64,000 nt of DNA. Source: Bog-473 sp963817735. GTDB taxonomy: Bacteria > Actinomycetota > Acidimicrobiia > Acidimicrobiales > RAAP-2. The DNA lies in the NCBI GenBank assembly GCA_963817735.1, contig CAWFPP010000016.1, positions 124,001-188,000 of the forward strand, read 5' to 3'. Below the pieces are notes generated by a model. It saw nothing but the letters and a program-made list of their open reading frames with translations, had not been told where the DNA came from and ran no database searches. The position numbers and the translations under genes were made by a program. Shown here one piece after another: positions 17,155 to 25,760 of this stretch. Positions within the stretch are counted from its first letter, which is position 1. Each line of letters begins with the position of its first letter.

Positions 17155-18623
17155 TGCTGCTCATCACCATCCTCGTCCTCCCGTTGCTCGGCGCCGCCGC
17201 TGTCGCTCTCGGGCGCGGACGACCATGGAGTGCGTGGGTCGCCGTGGCATCCAACGGGTCCGCGCTCGTCCTCGGGACCATCGCCGCCGTCCGGGTGCTC
17301 CGAGACGGCCCCCTCTCTGGCGGGTGGGGAACGCTGCGGGCCGACGCGCTAAGTGTGTTCATGGTCATCGTCATCGGTGCGATCTCGCTGCTCGCATCAT
17401 GGCTCGGCGTCCGCACCTCGTCGCTTGCACCAGAGGATGGGCAGCGCGTCCTTGAGCGGTCGGCGGTCTACGGCGTGCTCGTCCAGGCCTTCGTTGGCTT
17501 CATGCTCCTCGCCGTGCTGGCGGCCAACGTCGGTGTGCTGTGGGTGGCCGTCGAGGCCACCACCATCGTCACCGCGTTCTTGGTCGGGTTCCGGCGGACC
17601 CGGGGCTCACTCGAAGCTTCGTGGAAGTACATCGTCATCTGCTCGGTCGGGATCGCGCTGGCCTTCCTGGGCACCGTCTTCGTGTACCTGGCTGCCCTGC
17701 ACGCCGGCGGCCACTCGGCCCATGCGCTCGACTGGACCTCGCTCATGGCGCACGCACGCCACTTCGACCCGTCACTTATGCGCCTCGCGTTCGGGCTACT
17801 CGTCCTCGGCTACGGCACCAAGGTCGGACTCGCCCCGATGCACACCTGGCTCCCCGATGCCCACAGCCAGGCCCCCGCGCCGGTATCGGCCCTGATGTCG
17901 GGGGTTCTCCTGACCGTGGCCTTCTACGCCATCTTGCGCTTCAAGGCGGTGACCGACGTGGCGCTGGGGCCCGGGTTCGCCCGCACCCTGCTCGTCATCG
18001 TGGGCCTCCTCTCGCTGGCGCTGGCGGCATCGCTGCTGATCGCCCAGCGCGATTACAAGCGCATGCTCGCCTACTCGAGCATTGAGCACATGGGCCTGAT
18101 CGCTCTCGGGGCCGCGGCAGGGATCCGGCTCGCCATCGCCGCCGTCTTGCTGCACATTCTCGGGCACGGTCTGGCGAAGAGCGTGCTCTTCTTGACCTCG
18201 GGGGAGATTCTGACGGCGGAGGGCACCAGTCGGATCGACGGCGTGCAGTCCCTGGTCGCCCGCCGGCCCGCTCTGGGTGGACTCTTCGGGGTCGGGCTCG
18301 TCGCCCTGCTCGGCCTCCCACCGTTCAGCCTCTTTACCAGCGAGCTGGTCATGGTCCGGGCCGAATTCGAGGTGGGCCTGGGGTGGGCGGCCGTCCTGGC
18401 CATGGTGGCGATGGTGGTCGTCTTCATCGCCGTGGTCGGCCACGCCCGGCACATGCTCCTCGGGCCAGCCGAGTTCACCGCGTCGCCTGGCCTCACCACA
18501 CCGCCGCCCCGATGGGTCGCGGCGCCACTGATCGGCGGTCTGGCTGTCTGCGGCTTCATCGGCGTGTTCGCCTGGCCGCTCTCGGGACTGCTGGCCGCAG
18601 CGGCGCGGGTGGTGGCGACGTGA
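17154..18623 (+). CDS. HyfF/HycQ-like (NuoN/MrpD-type) proton-channel subunit (cf. Rv0086)
   Basis: 489 residues from ATG 17154 (TGATG overlap), ~14 helices. Antiporter motifs: LWVAVEATTIVTAFLVGFRR (TM5 Glu), GYGTKVGLAPMHTWLPDAHS (TM7 Lys), LIAQRDYKRMLAYSSIEHMG (TM8 Lys) and LLHILGHGLAKSVLFLTSG (TM12 His/Lys). It is the second ion-translocating subunit. Confidence 0.88.
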   Translation: MLLITILVLPLLGAAAVALGRGRPWSAWVAVASNGSALVLGTIAAVRVLRDGPLSGGWGTLRADALSVFMVIVIGAISLLASWLGVRTSSLAPEDGQRVLERSAVYGVLVQAFVGFMLLAVLAANVGVLWVAVEATTIVTAFLVGFRRTRGSLEASWKYIVICSVGIALAFLGTVFVYLAALHAGGHSAHALDWTSLMAHARHFDPSLMRLAFGLLVLGYGTKVGLAPMHTWLPDAHSQAPAPVSALMSGVLLTVAFYAILRFKAVTDVALGPGFARTLLVIVGLLSLALAASLLIAQRDYKRMLAYSSIEHMGLIALGAAAGIRLAIAAVLLHILGHGLAKSVLFLTSGEILTAEGTSRIDGVQSLVARRPALGGLFGVGLVALLGLPPFSLFTSELVMVRAEFEVGLGWAAVLAMVAMVVVFIAVVGHARHMLLGPAEFTASPGLTTPPPRWVAAPLIGGLAVCGFIGVFAWPLSGLLAAAARVVAT

Positions 18624-20149
18624 CAAGTCCTTCGCTGGCGTCCGTGGCGCTCGAGCCGGTCGGTCGACACCGCCGGGCCGGTGCGGTCGCGGCGGAGGAC
18701 CTGGTCGATGCGGCCTCCACCCTCCTCTCTCAGGGGTTGCGGCTCTCTCTGGTGTCAGGTCACGACGACGGCAGCCGGCTGCGGGTCGTCTACCTCTTCA
18801 CGTCGGGCCCGCCCGATACCCGGGTCGAGCTGCATCTGTTCGTCGACCCCGAGCGGCTGACCGTACCGACGCTGTCTGGCGTCTCGTTCCCCGGAGGCCG
18901 GTTCGAGCGCGAGCTCCAGGACCTCTTCGGCATCATCCCGGCCGGTCACCCCCAACCCCGGCGCCTGGTCCTGCACCAGCACTGGCCAGAGGGCTGGCAC
19001 CCGATGCGCCGCGAATCTGGGAATCCTCCAGCCATGGTGCCCGACGCCGGCGCGTACCCCTTCGTGCCCGTGGAGGGAACCGGGGTGTACGAGATTCCGG
19101 TCGGGCCGGTGCACGCCGGGCTGATTGAACCAGGGCACTTCCGCTTCTGGGCGGTCGGAGAGACCATCCTTCGCATGAAGGCGCGTCTGTGGTTCGTGCA
19201 CAAGGGTATCGAGCGTCTCTTTGAGGGGCGCGACCCCCAGGCCGGCCTCGAACTGGCCGAGCGGATCTCGGGTGATACCGCTGTCGGACACACCCTCGCT
19301 TACTGCCAGGCCGTGGAGGACGCGTGGCGTCTCGAGGTACCTGCGGAAGCGCTAGTGCTCCGCAGCACCCTGCTCGAGCTCGAGCGTCTGTACAACCACG
19401 TGACCGATGTCGGCGCGCTGTGCAACGACGTCGGCTTCGGCATCGCCAACGCCTGGGCGCTCTCGCTGCGTGAGCACCTGCTCCAGACGAACGCCCGGGT
19501 GACCGGTCACCGTCTCTTCCGCGGCGGCGTCTTCCCCGGCGGCGCTCGGGTCCGATGCCTGCCCACGGTAAGTGATCTGTCCGAAGTCAGCGAGCGATTC
19601 GAGGAACTGATACGTCTGGTCACGTCGAGCGCCCTTGTCATGGAACGCTTCACCGGCACCGCCGTGCTCGACGAAGCCCAGGCACGTGATCTCGGTGTCA
19701 TTGGGATGGCCGGCCGCTCGTCGGGTCTCGCCTTCGATCCGCGTCGCGCCCACCCTTCAATGGCTTTGCCGAGTTCGTTCTCCCCCGTCGTTCGTACGGA
19801 CGGTGACGTGAAGGCACGCTTCGAAGTCCGGGTCGCAGAGGCCCGGTCGTCGCTCTCCCTCTTGCGGGACTTCGTCCAGCGGGTCGGGGCGCTCGAGGCT
19901 GTCACGATCCCGAGTCGGTCGCAACAGGGCCGATCGGTCAGTGGAGTGGGGATCGCCGAAGCGTGGCGCGGAGCTGCCACGCATCGGGTGGAGCTTGACG
20001 ACGAGGGTCGACTCGTGAGGGTGAAGATCGTCGATCCGTCGTTCCACAACTGGCCCGCGCTGCCAGTCTCGCTGGTCGACACAATCGTCCCTGACTTCCC
20101 ATTAGCGAACAAGAGCTTCAACCTCTCGTACGCCGGGAACGATCTCTGA
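18620..20149 (+). CDS. HyfG/HycE-like (NuoC-D fused) subunit lacking NiFe ligands (cf. Rv0087)
   Basis: 509 residues from GTG 18620 (GTGA overlap). Residues ~30-120 are NuoC-like (FERELQDLFGIIPAGHPQPRRLVLHQHWPEG); the rest is NuoD/large-subunit-like (GPVHAGLIEPGHFRFWAVGE, HKGIERLFEGR, NHVTDVGALCNDVGFG). In NiFe hydrogenases an N-terminal and a C-terminal CxxC bind nickel-iron. Here the first is replaced in ERISGDTAVGHTLAYCQAVE. The C-terminal region reads DPSFHNWPAL and PDFPLANKSFNLSYAGNDL, with no Cys pair. The complex is therefore an energy-converting-hydrogenase-related (Ehr) type, not an H2 enzyme. The redox partner is unknown. Confidence 0.85.
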   Translation: MTSPSLASVALEPVGRHRRAGAVAAEDLVDAASTLLSQGLRLSLVSGHDDGSRLRVVYLFTSGPPDTRVELHLFVDPERLTVPTLSGVSFPGGRFERELQDLFGIIPAGHPQPRRLVLHQHWPEGWHPMRRESGNPPAMVPDAGAYPFVPVEGTGVYEIPVGPVHAGLIEPGHFRFWAVGETILRMKARLWFVHKGIERLFEGRDPQAGLELAERISGDTAVGHTLAYCQAVEDAWRLEVPAEALVLRSTLLELERLYNHVTDVGALCNDVGFGIANAWALSLREHLLQTNARVTGHRLFRGGVFPGGARVRCLPTVSDLSEVSERFEELIRLVTSSALVMERFTGTAVLDEAQARDLGVIGMAGRSSGLAFDPRRAHPSMALPSSFSPVVRTDGDVKARFEVRVAEARSSLSLLRDFVQRVGALEAVTIPSRSQQGRSVSGVGIAEAWRGAATHRVELDDEGRLVRVKIVDPSFHNWPALPVSLVDTIVPDFPLANKSFNLSYAGNDL

Positions 20150-20297
20150 TCGCCGTTGTGTGGGCCACGGTCGCCCCGAACGGTGCGCGTCAGCCAGGGC
20201 CGCCTTTCCCGAGACTGGATCAGTCCCCCGGTAGATACGAGGCTTGATTGAGTTGGTCCCTTGATTATGAATCGAACCTCTGGCTGCATCCATCGCT

Positions 20298-20413
20298 CAA
20301 GCCTTGTCCCGTCATAGACAACTGATGGGCGGTGATGGGCAGAAACAGTGAACTGAACCCGAGGGCTGTTTGCTTCAGCCCAGCTAGAGAACGACATTTC
20401 GAGAGCGGAAGAC
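20298..20413. repeat. Right arm of cassette B with TGATGGGC repeats
   Basis: Near copy of 11479-11582. Two intact TGATGGGC units (20323, 20333) and one degraded unit, then GAAACAGTGAACTGAACC. The edge shows a 13-bp tandem duplication, GAGAGCGGAAGAC/GAGAGCGCAAGAC, at the start of core 3. Confidence 0.7.
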
Positions 20414-20462
20414 GAGAGCGCAAGACGGGATTCGAACCCGCGACCCTCACCTTGGCAAGGTG
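20414..20462 (-). repeat. tRNA-Gly 3' fragment 3 (att core)
   Basis: Matches the tRNA-Gly 3' half from T arm to anticodon stem; the acceptor end differs (GAGAGCGCAAG). Confidence 0.85.
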
Positions 20463-20555
20463 TTTGAGTTTGTCCACGGCGTCCAGGCGAGTCTCCTCCG
20501 AGCTGGGCTCCCGTCTGCGGATCGTCCACCGAATCCGCCCGAATTCGACCCAGCT

Positions 20556-20705
20556 TTAGAGCCAGTCGAAGACCAGCTTCATTGCGGGGTCCCGAGCCTC
20601 GGGAAATGGAGCAGCATCGACAACCCGCCCGACTCGGAGGTCAAGCGACCGGAACGCCTCGAAAGGAACGTCTGGAAGACGGTTTGGGGGGTCGAGCGCT
20701 GTCAT
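20556..20705 (-). pseudogene. Truncated CsaA-like tRNA-binding-domain protein
   Basis: About 49 residues from ATG 20705. FEAFRSLDLRVGRVVDAAPF, PEARDPAMKLVFDWL resembles the first ~40 residues of CsaA/MetRS-C OB-fold proteins, normally ~110 residues. It ends in a stop exactly where the att palindrome sits in the other copies. The 3' part was probably lost when the cassette end formed. Confidence 0.6.
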
Positions 20706-20751
20706 TGGTCCATCTTCCGCGATGAATCCCGCTCCGTCCACAATTCGGCCG

Positions 20752-21369
20752 TCAGACCTCGATCCCTTGTGCCCGCGTCACGAAGGCAATGGCTGCCTCG
20801 AGTAGCTCTTCTCCAGCCACCTCGGGATTGGCGGTGCGCATCATGTTGATGCCGCGGAAGAGGGCCACGATGATGCGAGCAGTCCGTTCAGCCGGCTCTT
20901 CGACTTCGATGCCACGCTGCTCGCGTTCGACCTCGAGGATCTCGGCAATGGCGCGGATGTCCTCTTGTTCAAGCTCGTTCATCCGCGCCCGGGCGGCGGG
21001 GTTGCGCAACGCATAGAGGTGGAATTCGAGGTACAAGGCGCCCATGTTGGGGACGCGGTCCAACTCACCACCGATGAGAGACACAAAATCCCCGATACGT
21101 GCTTCCGGTGGGATGTCGGAGCTTTCGATGGTGGCCCTGAGCGCGGTCATCTCCCTGGCGTAGGCGTCTTCGAGGAGGGCCAAGAAGAGGTCCTCCTTGT
21201 TCTTGAAGTTCGAATACACCGCGCCCTTCGTGAATCCGGCGGCGGCCGCCACCTCGTCGAGGGTCGCTGCGTAGAAGCCGCGCTCGGCGAAGACCTGGGC
21301 AGCAGCCTGGAGCAGGTACTCGCGGGTTTGTTGGCGCCGGCGTTCTGCGGTGAGCGGTTCGAGTGGCAT
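20752..21369 (-). CDS. TetR-family regulator
   Basis: 205 residues. The N-terminal helix-turn-helix reads ILLQAAAQVF-like (REYLLQAAAQVFAERGFYAA), TLDEVAAAAGFTKGAVYSNF and KNKEDLFLALLE, the canonical TetR layout. The C-terminal ligand domain is unassigned. It is divergent from the ABC exporter with dyads between them, so it most likely represses the exporter until its ligand, perhaps the exported drug or lipid, binds. Confidence 0.9.
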   Translation of the reverse strand: MPLEPLTAERRRQQTREYLLQAAAQVFAERGFYAATLDEVAAAAGFTKGAVYSNFKNKEDLFLALLEDAYAREMTALRATIESSDIPPEARIGDFVSLIGGELDRVPNMGALYLEFHLYALRNPAARARMNELEQEDIRAIAEILEVEREQRGIEVEEPAERTARIIVALFRGINMMRTANPEVAGEELLEAAIAFVTRAQGIEV

Positions 21370-21383
21370 AGGGCTTGTGCTAC

Positions 21384-21412
21384 TTCACAGTATAGTGAAT
21401 ACTACTCAGTAT
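21384..21412. promoter_or_regulatory. Probable TetR operator
   Basis: Two overlapping dyads: TTCACAGTATAGTGAA (21384-21399) and ATACTACTCAGTAT (21399-21412). They sit between the divergent regulator and exporter genes, the second touching the ATG at 21411. Confidence 0.6.
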
Positions 21413-21501
21413 GAACGATCCTGTCTGGTATCTCGATGACTCGAGTGGGTCGGTGGTGCATGAATCGGAGGTAGCAGCCTCGGCAGTCCTCGACTCGTGG
21501 T

Positions 21502-22425
21502 TTGGTGCGGCGCTTTGGCTCGGTGAACGCGGTCGACGGCATCGACCTCTCGGTGCGACGGGGCGAGATCTACGGCTTCTTGGGGCCGAACGGCGCGGGG
21601 AAGTCGACGGCCGTTCGGGTGCTCTGCACGCTCGTGCGGCCCCACGAGGGGGTTGCCTATGTGGCCGGACACGACGTCGCCCGCCATCCGCAGGCCGTCC
21701 GGCTGCGCATAGGCGTCGCGTTGCAGGAGACGGCGCTCGATGATCGCCAGACGGGCCGAGAGCTGCTTCACCTCCAAGGGCGCCTCTATGGCATGACGGC
21801 GACCCAGGTCCGGGACCGGATGACCGCAGTGCTGGACCTGGTCGACATCGGTGAGGCCATCGATCGTCGGATCGGCACCTATTCGGGCGGAATGAAGCGC
21901 CGACTCGACCTCGCAGCCGCCCTGATCCATCGTCCCGAAGTGCTCTTCCTCGACGAGCCGACCACCGGGCTCGACCCACTGAGTCGGGCCAGCGTCTGGT
22001 CAGAGATCCGCCGGCTCAACACCGAGTTGGGAATGACCATCTTCCTCACGACGCAGTACCTCGACGAAGCCGATGCGCTCGCCGATCGGGTTGGGATCAT
22101 CGACCAGGGCCGCGTGGTCGCCGAGGGCACACCCGAAGAGCTCAAACGCTCCATCGGTCAAGACCTCATCGTTGCCGATGTCGACGGCGACGATCCCACC
22201 GCCTTGGTGAGGTTGCAAGCACTCAGCGGCATAGAGGCAGTTTCCTGCGAGGCGGGAAGGATCGTGGTGAGCACAAAGGACGGCCCCGCCGAACTGAGCC
22301 CAGTGGCGATCGCCCTGAACTCCACGTCGCTTCGGGTCCGTGCCCTGACCCTGCGCACTCCCACGCTCGATGACGTCTTCATGGAGTTGACGGGATCGCA
22401 CATTCAAGAAGCCGTGCCGGCGTGA
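21502..22425 (+). CDS. DrrA-type ABC transporter ATPase
   Basis: 307 residues from TTG 21502. Walker A is GPNGAGKST, signature YSGGMKRRLDLA, Walker B EVLFLDEPTTGLD; the C-terminal domain ends in LDDVFMELTG, typical of the daunorubicin-resistance (DrrA) family. The start is doubtful. A better N-terminus begins at ATG 21411 in another frame (MNDPVWYLDDSSGS...) and would join at RGLVRRFGSVNAVDG if one C of the CC at 21488-21489 were absent, giving AVSTRGLVRRFG. It powers export by the permease encoded next (GTGA overlap). Confidence 0.88.
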   Translation: MVRRFGSVNAVDGIDLSVRRGEIYGFLGPNGAGKSTAVRVLCTLVRPHEGVAYVAGHDVARHPQAVRLRIGVALQETALDDRQTGRELLHLQGRLYGMTATQVRDRMTAVLDLVDIGEAIDRRIGTYSGGMKRRLDLAAALIHRPEVLFLDEPTTGLDPLSRASVWSEIRRLNTELGMTIFLTTQYLDEADALADRVGIIDQGRVVAEGTPEELKRSIGQDLIVADVDGDDPTALVRLQALSGIEAVSCEAGRIVVSTKDGPAELSPVAIALNSTSLRVRALTLRTPTLDDVFMELTGSHIQEAVPA

Positions 22426-23222
22426 CGGTCGTCCACGCTGACCCGGTCCTCGGTCGTCAAGCGGGTTTTCGACGTGACATCACATCGGTGGCCGGTCGTG
22501 CGCTTCGCCAGATGCGGCGGGAACCGACCTCGGTCATTCCCGCCGTCTTCGTCCCGGCCTTCTTCTACGTCGTCAACCTGGGTGCCCTCGAGAACGTCGC
22601 GAGCCACATGAGCGGCCTGGACTACAAGGCCTTCCTCATCCCGATGGCCATCGCCTTCGCCGTCACCGGTATGACCCGAGCGCCGGCCCTGGTCACCGAC
22701 ATCCAGGACGGTTACTTCGACCGTCTCTGCCTGACACCGATTCGCCGCTCGGCGCTTCTGCTCGGACTGATGGTGGCCGATGTCACCGTATTGGTGCTCT
22801 TGTGCATTCCCGTTCTTCTGATGGGCTTCGTTGTCGGAGTGCGCTTTGAGACCGGGTTGCCCGGTCTGGTGCTCTTCGTGGTCATCTGCGGCCTATGGGG
22901 CCTTGTCTTCACCGGCTTTCCCTATGCGGTGGCCCTGAAGACCGGCAACCCGGCGGCGGTCAACGCCTGCTTCGTGATCTTCTTCCCTCTGTTCTTCCTG
23001 ACCGACGCCGTTATACCCAAAGGGGCGTTGACCGGCTGGTTCTCGACAATCGCGACGTACAACCCCGTGACCTATCTGCTCGGGGCACTGCGGTCGCTGA
23101 TCACGACGGGCTGGGACGCCACGGCGCTCCTCGAGGGAGTCGCTGCCATGGCCGGCATTGGATGCCTCAGCATGTTCCTGGCGTTTCTGGCCCTACGGGG
23201 GCGGGTACGCAGTGGAGACTGA
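22422..23222 (+). CDS. DrrB-type ABC-2 permease
   Basis: 266 residues from GTG 22422, overlapping the ATPase stop. Six helices; the ABC-2 pattern appears in TDIQDGYFDRLCLTPIRRSALLLG (coupling region) and FFPLFFLTDAVIPKGALTGW, FSTIATYNPVTYLLGALRSL (late helix signature). With the ATPase it forms a 2+2 exporter for a drug-like or lipid substrate, not deducible from sequence. Confidence 0.88.
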   Translation: MTVVHADPVLGRQAGFRRDITSVAGRALRQMRREPTSVIPAVFVPAFFYVVNLGALENVASHMSGLDYKAFLIPMAIAFAVTGMTRAPALVTDIQDGYFDRLCLTPIRRSALLLGLMVADVTVLVLLCIPVLLMGFVVGVRFETGLPGLVLFVVICGLWGLVFTGFPYAVALKTGNPAAVNACFVIFFPLFFLTDAVIPKGALTGWFSTIATYNPVTYLLGALRSLITTGWDATALLEGVAAMAGIGCLSMFLAFLALRGRVRSGD

Positions 23223-23494
23223 TAGGACGCGTACTGAGTGGGATTCGCAGCGCTATCTGGACCTACGACGAGTGGAGGGAGATGAACACGAACTCTCGAC
23301 CGGGTCGATCGGGGCAGTCTGCTCTTGGAGACTGGTCCCCACAACTGCAATGCCGGAGTCCTCACCGACATGGTTATCCGCACTGTTGAGGAGTCGACCA
23401 GTTCAGCCAGCGATCACCAGGAGGTGAAACTCGGCAGCATGTGCCGACAGAGACCCTGAGAGACAGACTTTCGGGGAGTTCTGGGCGAGTCGCG

Positions 23495-24121
23495 TCAGGC
23501 CCGAGCTTCGAGAATGGGCAGACCGTCGCCAACGAGATCACAAAGAACCCCCTTGCGTCCCGCCATTGCCAGGATCAACGAGACGAGCGGGCCGCTCACT
23601 TCGGGACCTTCCCCCTGCACCCAATCACAGTCACTGGCCCGAAGACTCAGACCGGCGATCCGGCGTTTGGAGCCAATCAGGAGGTTCGTCTTCTTGTAGT
23701 TATCGGCAACGGCGACAAGGGCACCCTCGGCGTAGTAATGGTGGAGTTCCAATGGGCGGCGGATATCCTCGCCGTGGACCACAATCTCGCCCAGCATGGC
23801 GATGACTGGAGCTGGCGGATGGTTCGTCGTTGTGGTCCGGGCGCGGAGGCGCTCAACGAGCTCTCCTGGGCTCAACGTCCCAAGGCGCTTGGCCGCCCGG
23901 TTGGCAAAGACATCGAAACGAAAACAAGCAGCCGTCATCTCCTTGTAGAAGTTGAGCGGGGTCTGTTCGGCTGCGGCGAGGATATGCCCGGCTGTGTCCT
24001 GAACCGACCACCCCTCGCACCATGACGATGTTGTCCACTGGTCGGCCGAAAGCCCGGTCCACGTGTCCGCCATCGCCGATCGCTCAGCATGGATATACGT
24101 CCAGGTCTGATTGGCTTTCAT
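23495..24121 (-). CDS. Maleylpyruvate isomerase-family (mycothiol-type, DinB-like) protein
   Basis: 208 residues. The four-helix DinB-like N-terminus includes LSADQWTTSSWCEGWSVQDT, AGHILAAAE and a mid-chain VIAMLGEIVVHGEDIRRPL; the family places three His at such positions to bind a divalent metal (here AGH and VHGED are visible). Members are mycothiol-dependent transferases or isomerases in actinobacteria. The C-terminal ~60 residues are the MDMPI extension. The substrate is unknown. It is a single-gene unit. Confidence 0.8.
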   Translation of the reverse strand: MKANQTWTYIHAERSAMADTWTGLSADQWTTSSWCEGWSVQDTAGHILAAAEQTPLNFYKEMTAACFRFDVFANRAAKRLGTLSPGELVERLRARTTTTNHPPAPVIAMLGEIVVHGEDIRRPLELHHYYAEGALVAVADNYKKTNLLIGSKRRIAGLSLRASDCDWVQGEGPEVSGPLVSLILAMAGRKGVLCDLVGDGLPILEARA

Positions 24122-24181
24122 ACGATGGAGCCCGTTGTTGGATTAGTCGGCGCCGTGAAGGGACCTTGAATCTCGTTGGCC

Positions 24182-24616
24182 TTATCCACCGGGCACACGA
24201 TCTGCGTCGACATTGCCGCCTTCTGCGACGACGGTGAGCCGTCCTAGATAGTGATCCCAACCGTTGGTGTGGTCCGAAACTGCGTCAGCGGGGAGTCCGC
24301 TATGGATGAGCCGCACTCGGGTTTTGGTTCCCTCGGGAATGAGTTGGACCTCGACGCGCGTTGACCCTGGCGGGATTGGGTGATCCGGTTGATCCCACCC
24401 GAAGGTGAAGACCACCCTCTCGTTCGGAACAATCTCCACGTACTCACCCGCGGCCTGATGGACGCCACCCGACAAGACTCGGTAGACGCCACCCGGCCGA
24501 GGGTCGAGCTCCGCGCTTGTGCCGTTCCACTCCACATGTTTCTCCGGAATGGTCAGGAACTCGAAGATGGTCGCCGGACTGGCTTCGATCACGATCTCGC
24601 GTACGAGTTCAGCCAT
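24182..24616 (-). CDS. SRPBCC/AHSA1-like protein
   Basis: 144 residues from ATG 24616 (the longer upstream frame overlaps arsR and is not used). LVREIVIEASPATIFEFLT, ERVVFTFGWDQPDHPIPPGS, VRLIHSGLPADAVSDHTNGW and DHYLGRL are typical of the Aha1/START-like domain. These proteins bind hydrophobic ligands. An ArsR gene overlapping such a gene by a few bases is a recurrent actinobacterial pair, but the substrate is unknown. Confidence 0.85.
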   Translation of the reverse strand: MAELVREIVIEASPATIFEFLTIPEKHVEWNGTSAELDPRPGGVYRVLSGGVHQAAGEYVEIVPNERVVFTFGWDQPDHPIPPGSTRVEVQLIPEGTKTRVRLIHSGLPADAVSDHTNGWDHYLGRLTVVAEGGNVDADRVPGG

Positions 24617-24932
24617 GAATGTTCTCCTTGTTTGCCTCAGCGGCTTCCGCAACGCTACGGAGTCGCTCGAGACCGTTGGTCCAATAGTCGTCGAGAAAGG
24701 CCCGGAGCTTGGCCATTTCGCGATGGTCCGATCGATAAAGACGCCGGGTGCCTTCGCGTCGCTCGACAACGAGTCCGGCTTGTCGCAGAACCCCGAGATG
24801 CTGGGAAATTGCCGATCGAGATACCTCTGTAAAGGATGCGGCAATCGCCGAAGCCGGGAGTTCCTCGGACCAGATCAGTCGCAAGATCTCCCGCCGGTGC
24901 GCCTCCGCCAGGGCCTTGAGAGCAGCCTCCAT
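24609..24932 (-). CDS. ArsR-family regulator paired with SRPBCC protein
   Basis: 107 residues. ALAEAHRREILRLIW, LPASAIAASFTEVSRSAISQ and HLGVLRQAGLVVERREGTRR are the ArsR winged helix. No metal-binding Cys box. It overlaps the SRPBCC gene by 8 bases. It begins 11 bp from the GTAAG/CTTAC dyad, which it probably binds. Confidence 0.88.
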   Translation of the reverse strand: MEAALKALAEAHRREILRLIWSEELPASAIAASFTEVSRSAISQHLGVLRQAGLVVERREGTRRLYRSDHREMAKLRAFLDDYWTNGLERLRSVAEAAEANKENIHG

Positions 24933-24942
24933 GGGTCATAGT

Positions 24943-24963
24943 GTAAGTATTGCCTTACGTAAG
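24943..24963. promoter_or_regulatory. Probable ArsR operator
   Basis: GTAAGTATTGCCTTAC (24943-24958) is a dyad with 5-bp arms, and CTTACGTAAG (24954-24963) is a perfect palindrome overlapping it, directly before the arsR start. Confidence 0.6.
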
Positions 24964-25379
24964 CGTCAACTGAACTAGTACATAAGTGCAGACGGAGGAC
25001 ATCGGGCGCCAGAGCGAAACCGCGGGGCTATCGCCCGCGCCCGTCAAAGATCGTCGAGAAGGGAGCGGACTCGGAGGGCGGTCTCCACACCAGAACGGAT
25101 CCCGCGCACTCATCGATCAATCTCCGCGGACTCGGTGGCCCCCAACGGCGGCGAAGAGACGATCCGTTCCACATCGGTCGGCAGGTGGTCAGCCGCGCAG
25201 TAAGCCTGCTCATCTTGTGCTCCGGGCCACGCCTGCACTCCACGCGGGCATCCAGGCGCCGAAATCCAGCGACCGATCCTAGAAGGCATCGGCACGGCGC
25301 GAGAGGGATGTCGGGGATCCCGCGGCGTCTCAAGTGCGTGCCGACCTTTCTCAGTCTGTTCTGATCGTCTTCCTCGTGA
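24964..25379. other. Region without recognised gene
   Basis: Open frames exist on both strands but none shows a domain or ribosome site. It may be decayed sequence left of the integrase fragment. Confidence 0.45.
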
Positions 25380-25760
25380 TCTCGCTCAGTCTGTACCGGA
25401 CGGCGACGACCTGACCATACGTCCGGTCGTCCGGTCTTAGCGTCCGCTAGGGACCTATCACGCAATACGGTCGGCGCCTATACAAGCGACACCACCGTGC
25501 TGTGTCGCCACATCGGTCATGACGCGAGCGTCGTCGACTTCACAGCAGACCTGATCGTGGACTTTGTTGAGGCGCAGCGTGCCTCAGGCATCTCGGCTGC
25601 GTCTATTCGTCGTCGAATGTCTGTATTGCGAATCTTTGCGAAGTGGCTCGCCGATAGTCAGCTTCTGGATCTAGATCCCTGGTCCTCTCAAGTGTCGCTT
25701 GAGATCCGGAAACCGCGAAGGCTTCCAAGGGCACTGCCGTGGAGCGAGTTAGTAGCTTGA
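25380..25760 (+). pseudogene. Tyrosine recombinase N-terminal (core-binding) domain fragment
   Basis: The frame is open from 25380; GTG 25497 is the first start. RNTVGAYTSDTTVLCRHIG, FVEAQRASGISAASIRRRMS and VLRIFAKWLADSQLLDLDPW match the SAM-like N-terminal domain of XerC/D-type integrases. It ends at LPRALPWSELVA and a stop, so the catalytic Arg-His-Arg-Tyr domain is missing, and no proper start with ribosome site is seen. It lies 56 bp left of core 4, where an integrase gene beside its att site would be. It is the only trace of a recombinase in the array. Confidence 0.75.

Larger units (their letters stand above)
11583..20413. mobile_element. Cassette B (PdxH and hydrogenase-related complex)
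   Basis: An 8.8-kb unit between tRNA-Gly fragments 2 and 3. It carries the palindrome arm on the left and the TGATGGGC arm on the right. Cargo is pdxH, an ArsR regulator and a six-gene membrane complex. No mobility gene is present. Confidence 0.75.

Noticed and set aside
12568..20149. Functional NiFe hydrogenase or formate hydrogenlyase
   Set aside because: Large subunit lacks both CxxC pairs, and no ferredoxin-like or Hyp genes are present.
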